64,000 bases of DNA from JBFLVU01 sp964589625 (GTDB lineage: Bacteria; Acidobacteriota; UBA4820; DSQY01). Location of the stretch: the NCBI GenBank assembly GCA_964589625.1, contig CAZPSH010000011.1, positions 1 through 64,000 of the forward strand, given 5' to 3'. A model generated the notes under the pieces. That model made no database searches, had not been told where the DNA came from, and worked only from the letters and a program-made list of their open reading frames with translations. The position numbers and the translations under genes were made by a program. This document shows, in pieces, positions 59,396 to 64,000 of the stretch (position 1 is the stretch's first letter; every line of letters starts with the position of its first letter).

Positions 59396-61993
59396 ATGAA
59401 CTGGGACCGGTTCACGGAAAAGTTCAGAGAGGCCATCCAGGGCGCCTTCGAGGAGGCCAAGGGCCGCGGTAATCCCGAACTCGCTCCCGAGCACCTGGTC
59501 CTGGCGGCGCTCCACCAGGAGGGAGGGGTGGTCCCTGGCATCCTGGACAAGCTCGGAGTGGATCCGCTCCCGTTGGCCAACCGCCTCCGTGCGGCCCTCG
59601 ACCGTCTGCCCAGGGTGCAAGGGGGGGCCGAGCCCGTACTCTCCCGGGATTCCCTCAACCTGCTCGAGGCGGCGCACGCGCAGGCCCGGTTCTTCAAGGA
59701 CGACTACACCTCCACGGAGCATCTCCTGATGGCCGCTTTGGAGGCACAGGGGACGGAAGCGGGGCGGGCCCTTGCGGCATCCAAGGTCACCCGCGAGCGC
59801 CTCATGGCCGCGCTCCAGGAGATCCGGGGCGCCCAGCGCATCTCGGATCCCAATCCGGAAGGGAAGTACCAGGCGCTCAAGCAGTACGGAAGAGATCTTA
59901 CGGAACTGGCGCGCCTCCGCCGGCTCGATCCGGTCATCGGACGCGATGAAGAAATAAGGCGCTTGACCCAGGTCCTTGCTCGCCGGACGAAGAACAACCC
60001 CGTTCTGGTGGGGGACCCGGGCGTAGGCAAGACGGCCATCGTGGAGGGTCTCGCCCTGAGAATTTCCGACGGGGACGTGCCCGAATCCCTGAAGGACAAG
60101 CGTCTCGTTCAGCTCGACTTGGCATCCCTGATCGCTGGGACGAAATTCCGCGGCGAGTTTGAGGACCGGCTGAAGGCCGTGGTCAAGGAAATCGTCGCCG
60201 CCGAGGGCGGGATCATCCTCTTCATCGACGAACTGCACACTCTTGTGGGGGCGGGCGCCGCCGAAGGCGCCATGGACGCGGCCAACATCCTCAAGCCAGC
60301 CCTGGCCAGGGGCGAACTGCACGCCATCGGAGCCACTACACTCTCCGAGTACCGCAAGCACGTGGAGAAGGACCCGGCCCTGGAGCGCCGCTTTCAGCCT
60401 GTGTTCGTGGGGGAGCCCTCGGTGGAGGATGCGGTGGGCATTCTTCGGGGCCTCAAGGAACGGCTGGAGGTCCACCACGGCGTCCGGATCCGCGACGCCG
60501 CCCTGGTGGCCGCCGTGACGCTGTCCCACCGGTATCTCCCCGATCGCCGCCTGCCCGACAAGGCCATCGACCTCGTGGACGAATCGGCGGCGCGCCTGAG
60601 GATCCAGATCGATTCGCGGCCCTACGAACTGGACGGCGTGGAGCGTAGGACGGCCTCCCTCCAGATCGAGAAACAGGCCCTGGCCAAGGAAAGCGACCCG
60701 GCCTCCAAGTCTCGTCTGGAGGAGATCGAGAAGGAACTCTCGGGCCTCGAGGAGCGGGGGCGAGCCCTGCGCGCCCGCTGGCAAGCAGAGCGGGACGCGA
60801 TCCACGAAATCCAGTCTATCCGGAGGGAGATGGAAAACCTCCGGGGGGAGGCCGAGCGCGCCGAACGCATCGGCAACTTCGACGAGGCGGCCCGCCTGCG
60901 GTACGGCCGGCTCCCCGGCTCCGAGGCCCGCCTCCGCGAAGTTCAGGAGCGGCTGAAGGGGAGCCAAAAGGGTTCTCCCCTCCTCAAGGAGGAGGTGGAG
61001 GAGGAGGACGTGGCCCAGGTCGTGTCTTCTTGGACGGGGATTCCGGTGGCCCGAATGCTTGAGGGCGAGCGCCAGAAGCTCTTGAACATGGAGGAGCGCC
61101 TCGAAACCCGCGTGGTGGGACAGGACCAGGCCGTGTCGGCCATTGCAGACGCCGTCCGGCGGTCCCGCTCCGGCCTCTCCGACCCTCGGCGGCCCATCGG
61201 CTCCTTCCTGTTCATGGGGCCCACGGGAGTGGGGAAAACGGAACTGTGCCGGGCGCTGGCCGAGTTTCTCTTCGATGACGAACGGGCCATGGTGCGCCTG
61301 GACATGAGCGAGTACATGGAAAAGCACTCGGTGGCCCGCCTCATCGGGGCTCCTCCCGGTTACGTGGGGTACGAGGAGGGTGGACAGCTCACAGAAGCGG
61401 TGCACCGCCGGCCCTACAGCGTGGTCCTCCTCGACGAGGTAGAGAAGGCCCACCCGGACGTTTTTAACGTGCTCCTGCAGGTCCTCGAAGACGGCCGTCT
61501 CACCGACGGAAAGGGAAGGACGGTCGATTTCGCGCAGAGCCTCCTTGTCATGACGAGCAACGTGGGCTCGCGTTGGATGGGAGACCTGGAGGGCGAGGAA
61601 GGGGCGGCGGCGAGGGAGCGGATCCTCCAGGAGCTCAAGTCTACGTTCCGTCCCGAGTTCCTGAACCGCCTGGACGAGGTGATCTTCTTCCGATCCCTTT
61701 CCAGGAAAGACCTCGAAGCCGTCGTGGACATCCAGCTCGAAAGGCTCGCCCGGCGTCTGGAAGAGAAGGGCCTCATTCTGGAGATCTCCCCGGAGGTCAA
61801 AGCGTTCCTCGCGGAGGTGGGTTGGGATCCGGATTACGGCGCCCGGCCGCTGCGGCGGGCCATCCAGAGGCACCTGGAGAACCGGTTGGCGAGGGAAGTG
61901 CTTTCGGGGCGGTTCGTCTCCGGCGACCGGGTCCGCGTCCGGATCGAGGCGGGCGAGCCCGCATTCGATCGGGCCCCGGAGGTGTTACAGTAA
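59396..61993 (+). CDS. clpB: ATP-dependent chaperone ClpB
   Basis: 865 residues, typical ClpB length. N-terminal Clp_N repeats (about 1-145), AAA+ domain 1 with GDPGVGKT Walker A and ILFIDELHTLVGAG, the long coiled-coil middle domain (about 405-520, distinguishing ClpB from ClpA), and AAA+ domain 2 with GPTGVGKTE and DMSEYMEKHSVARLIGAPPGYVGYEEGG (shown here in part). There is no IGL/F ClpP-binding loop, as expected. It rescues aggregated proteins together with DnaK. First of three protein-quality genes (clpB, htpX, htrA) on this strand. Confidence 0.97.
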   Translation: MNWDRFTEKFREAIQGAFEEAKGRGNPELAPEHLVLAALHQEGGVVPGILDKLGVDPLPLANRLRAALDRLPRVQGGAEPVLSRDSLNLLEAAHAQARFFKDDYTSTEHLLMAALEAQGTEAGRALAASKVTRERLMAALQEIRGAQRISDPNPEGKYQALKQYGRDLTELARLRRLDPVIGRDEEIRRLTQVLARRTKNNPVLVGDPGVGKTAIVEGLALRISDGDVPESLKDKRLVQLDLASLIAGTKFRGEFEDRLKAVVKEIVAAEGGIILFIDELHTLVGAGAAEGAMDAANILKPALARGELHAIGATTLSEYRKHVEKDPALERRFQPVFVGEPSVEDAVGILRGLKERLEVHHGVRIRDAALVAAVTLSHRYLPDRRLPDKAIDLVDESAARLRIQIDSRPYELDGVERRTASLQIEKQALAKESDPASKSRLEEIEKELSGLEERGRALRARWQAERDAIHEIQSIRREMENLRGEAERAERIGNFDEAARLRYGRLPGSEARLREVQERLKGSQKGSPLLKEEVEEEDVAQVVSSWTGIPVARMLEGERQKLLNMEERLETRVVGQDQAVSAIADAVRRSRSGLSDPRRPIGSFLFMGPTGVGKTELCRALAEFLFDDERAMVRLDMSEYMEKHSVARLIGAPPGYVGYEEGGQLTEAVHRRPYSVVLLDEVEKAHPDVFNVLLQVLEDGRLTDGKGRTVDFAQSLLVMTSNVGSRWMGDLEGEEGAAARERILQELKSTFRPEFLNRLDEVIFFRSLSRKDLEAVVDIQLERLARRLEEKGLILEISPEVKAFLAEVGWDPDYGARPLRRAIQRHLENRLAREVLSGRFVSGDRVRVRIEAGEPAFDRAPEVLQ

Positions 61994-62050
61994 GAACCGG
62001 CGGCCATCCGGGGGGTCGCGTTCCTTCCGGAGGAGCCTTGGAGGACGGTC

Positions 62051-62899
62051 ATGGGTAATTGGTTCAGAACAATGGTTCTCTTCGCGGCCCTCGCCGGGCT
62101 TCTCATGCTCGTGGGTGGTGCCGTGGCGGGCCAGCGAGGCGTGTTGATCGCCTTCTTCATCTCGCTGGCCATCAACTTCTTCTCCTACTGGTTTTCGGAC
62201 AAGATGGTCCTCGCTTCCTATGGGGCCAAGGAGGTGACGGAGGCCGAGGCCCCGCGCCTTCACGCGGTAGTGAGCGAGCTCAGCCAGCGGGCCGGAATCC
62301 CAAAGCCCCGGGTGTATCGGATCCCCGAGGAAAGCCCCAACGCCTTCGCCACGGGGCGCAATCCCGACCACGCGGCGGTAGCGGTCACCGACGGCATCGC
62401 GCGTCTCCTGTCGGAGGAAGAACTGAAGGGCGTCCTGGCCCACGAGCTCGCCCACGTGAAGCACCGTGACATCCTCATCGGCACGGTGGCCGCGTCCATC
62501 GCCTCCGCGATCATGTTCATCGCGACCATGGCCCGGTGGGCCGCCATTTTCGGAGGCGGGAGAAGCGACGACCGCGAAGGGGGCTTCAACCCCATCGGCC
62601 TGCTCGTTGCGGCCGTGGTGGCCCCCGTGGCCGCCTTGCTCATTCAAATGGCGATTTCCCGGTCCCGGGAATACGCCGCCGACGCGGGCGGCGCCTCCTA
62701 CGCTGGAAACCCATACGGGCTGGCGGAGGCCCTCAAGAAGCTGGATGCGTGGTCCAAACGGGTCCCCCTGCAGGCGAGCCCCGCCACGTCCCACATGTTC
62801 ATCGTCAAGCCGTTCACCGGTGGCGGCCTCTTCAGCCTGTTTTCGACGCACCCCCCGATCCCCAAGCGGATCGAGAGGCTCATGGGGATGAGGGGCTGA
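62051..62899 (+). CDS. htpX: HtpX-family membrane zinc protease
   Basis: 282 residues. Two N-terminal helices (about 5-25 and 30-48), zinc motif HELAH at 131-135 with the third ligand in SREYAADAGG, and further helices around 145-160 and 180-200. The ending STHPPIPKRIERL is typical. It cleaves misfolded inner-membrane proteins. ATG with GGAGG upstream, 57 bases after clpB, and possibly part of the same transcript. Confidence 0.95.
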   Translation: MGNWFRTMVLFAALAGLLMLVGGAVAGQRGVLIAFFISLAINFFSYWFSDKMVLASYGAKEVTEAEAPRLHAVVSELSQRAGIPKPRVYRIPEESPNAFATGRNPDHAAVAVTDGIARLLSEEELKGVLAHELAHVKHRDILIGTVAASIASAIMFIATMARWAAIFGGGRSDDREGGFNPIGLLVAAVVAPVAALLIQMAISRSREYAADAGGASYAGNPYGLAEALKKLDAWSKRVPLQASPATSHMFIVKPFTGGGLFSLFSTHPPIPKRIERLMGMRG

Positions 62900-62979
62900 C
62901 GGGGTCGCCGGGGCGATAGGACCCGCGCGGGGCGCTTCCCGTCCCCGCGGCGGGCTCCGGTTCTTCGGGGGAATCCGAC

Positions 62980-64000
62980 ATGAACAGCGCGAGAGCGAGC
63001 GTCGCGGCGGCAGTCCTTGTCCTGTCCACCCTCTGGGTCCCGGCCCAGGGATCCCGGGCCCAGCGGGAGACGCAGGTCGTCCGGGTTGTGCGGGAGGTGG
63101 CGCCCTCCGTGGTATACGTCTCCTCCCAGCAACGGGTGAAGAACCCGTTCTCGGGCCCCTTCTGGGACCTGTTCGGGGAGGATTTCCCCGGGGGAGGGCC
63201 GCCCCGGGGCGAGGAGAATTCGCTGGGGTCCGGGGTGATCATCGACTCCGCGGGGTTTGTGCTCACGAACGAGCACGTGATCATGGGGGGCGCCAACATC
63301 CGCGTGACGCTCAACGACGGGAGGCAGTTCCCGGCCCGGGTGGTGGGATCGGCGCCCGAGATGGACCTCGCCCTCCTGAAGGTGGAGGGCGGCGGCCCCT
63401 TTCCTTCGGCACGCCTCGGGCGCTCGGACGACCTCATGATCGGGGAGACCGTCATCGCCGTGGGGAACCCCTTCGGCCTTTCCAATACGGTGTCCGTAGG
63501 CGTCCTCTCCGCGGTGGGGCGGACCGTGGCGGCGGGAGACCGCCAGTTCTCGGACTTCCTGCAGACAGACGCCCCCATCAATCCCGGGAACTCGGGGGGG
63601 CCGCTCCTCAACATCCTCGGGGAGGTGATCGGAGTCAATACCGCCATCATCCGCCAGGCCCAGAGCATCGGCTTTGCCATACCCATCAACCGCGCCCGGC
63701 GCGTGATGGAGCAGCTGAAAACCTACGGAAAGGTCCGGCCCATCTGGCTGGGCGTGTTGGTCCTCGATCCCAGCGAATCGTACAAGCGCAGGCTGGGACA
63801 GTCCACCGGGGCGGTCATCGCGCGGACGTACCCCTTCGCCTATCCCCAGGACGTCCTCCAGAAGGACGATTTCATCCTCTCCGTGGACGGGAAGGCCTTG
63901 GACGGGGCGGGAGACCTGAACGCGCGGATGGCGCTGCTGAACGCCGGCCAGAAGGTGACGCTCGCGGGCCTTCGGGATGGGAAGCGCTTCTCGGCCACGG
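62980..64000 (+). CDS. HtrA/DegP-type periplasmic serine protease (cut by right edge)
   Basis: The frame is open to the right edge, with 340 residues visible. Signal peptide about 1-27. Trypsin-like domain with the complete triad: His99 (LTNEHVI), Asp129 (MDLALLKV) and Ser205 (NPGNSGGP). The first PDZ domain starts near 255, with LQKDDFILSVDGKALDGAGDL. A second PDZ may follow beyond the window. It degrades or refolds damaged envelope proteins, matching the protein-quality theme of clpB and htpX upstream. Confidence 0.93.
   Translation, partial: MNSARASVAAAVLVLSTLWVPAQGSRAQRETQVVRVVREVAPSVVYVSSQQRVKNPFSGPFWDLFGEDFPGGGPPRGEENSLGSGVIIDSAGFVLTNEHVIMGGANIRVTLNDGRQFPARVVGSAPEMDLALLKVEGGGPFPSARLGRSDDLMIGETVIAVGNPFGLSNTVSVGVLSAVGRTVAAGDRQFSDFLQTDAPINPGNSGGPLLNILGEVIGVNTAIIRQAQSIGFAIPINRARRVMEQLKTYGKVRPIWLGVLVLDPSESYKRRLGQSTGAVIARTYPFAYPQDVLQKDDFILSVDGKALDGAGDLNARMALLNAGQKVTLAGLRDGKRFSAT

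Noticed and set aside
59324..61873. An 849-codon open frame on the minus strand opposite clpB
   Set aside because: It mirrors clpB codons in a GC-rich genome, has low-complexity His/Gly/Leu/Arg-rich content and no recognisable domain. The + strand protein is unmistakable.

Overview
This is a GC-rich, gene-dense stretch of a Gram-negative bacterial chromosome. The Gram-negative call rests on a FadL-type outer-membrane channel, PBP1C, HtrA and lipoprotein-like genes. The mix of PEGA-domain Ser/Thr kinases, paired M16 peptidases, an RNase Y-YmdB pair and a two-subunit Sdh membrane anchor would suit an acidobacterial-type lineage. That assignment is inference from gene content and no rRNA marker is present. 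I saw no rRNA, tRNA, CRISPR array or insertion sequence.

Layout. (1) 1-11.9 kb: an accessory class I lanthipeptide (RiPP) locus on the + strand. It runs: partial FtsX-like permease, LanC cyclase, LanB dehydratase interrupted by an in-frame TAG, C39-peptidase ABC exporter (LanT), then a MacA-like fusion protein, a MacB/LolD-like ATPase and two more FtsX-like permeases. No precursor peptide gene is visible and it may lie left of the window. (2) 11.9-18.1 kb: pbpC, a bidirectional terminator, and a divergent pair of M16 peptidase genes. (3) 18.3-22.8 kb: a radical-SAM protein with unusual cysteine spacing, a small membrane protein, a quinone-reductase-like enzyme, and a hipBA toxin-antitoxin pair behind an AT-rich leader with repeated AGGAC boxes. 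(4) 22.9-26.2 kb (-): rpmE, DUF1385, prfA, atypical SDR. (5) 26.4-35.0 kb (+): sdhACDB, FadL-like channel, SGNH hydrolase, SDR, geranylgeranyl-reductase-like flavoprotein. (6) 35.1-38.2 kb (-): CorC/HlyC-type transporter, DUF985 cupin, GNAT, hemolysin-III protein. (7) 38.3-53.0 kb (+): bacterioferritin, Spy-like protein, pheST with a short PheT, coiled-coil protein, zapA, rny (catalytic Asp residues changed to Glu), ymdB, cvpA, rmuC, transketolase, a macro-domain protein and a D,D-carboxypeptidase. (8) 53.0-59.2 kb (-): a translationally coupled kinase/beta-propeller/PEGA-TPR set followed by selD, whose active-site codon is an in-frame TGA (selenocysteine). (9) 59.3-64.0 kb (+): clpB behind a perfect consensus promoter, htpX, and htrA running off the right edge.

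How the parts work together. The first 12 kb should modify (LanB, LanC), process and export (LanT) a lanthionine peptide, with the MacAB-like genes giving export or self-protection. The rest is mostly core metabolism, translation, cell division, RNA turnover and envelope stress.

The most notable points are the amber codon in lanB, the UGA-containing selD with a hairpin just downstream, the double Asp-to-Glu substitution in RNase Y, the CX10CX2C radical-SAM protein, the PheT that lacks its tRNA-binding domain, and the hipBA operator array.
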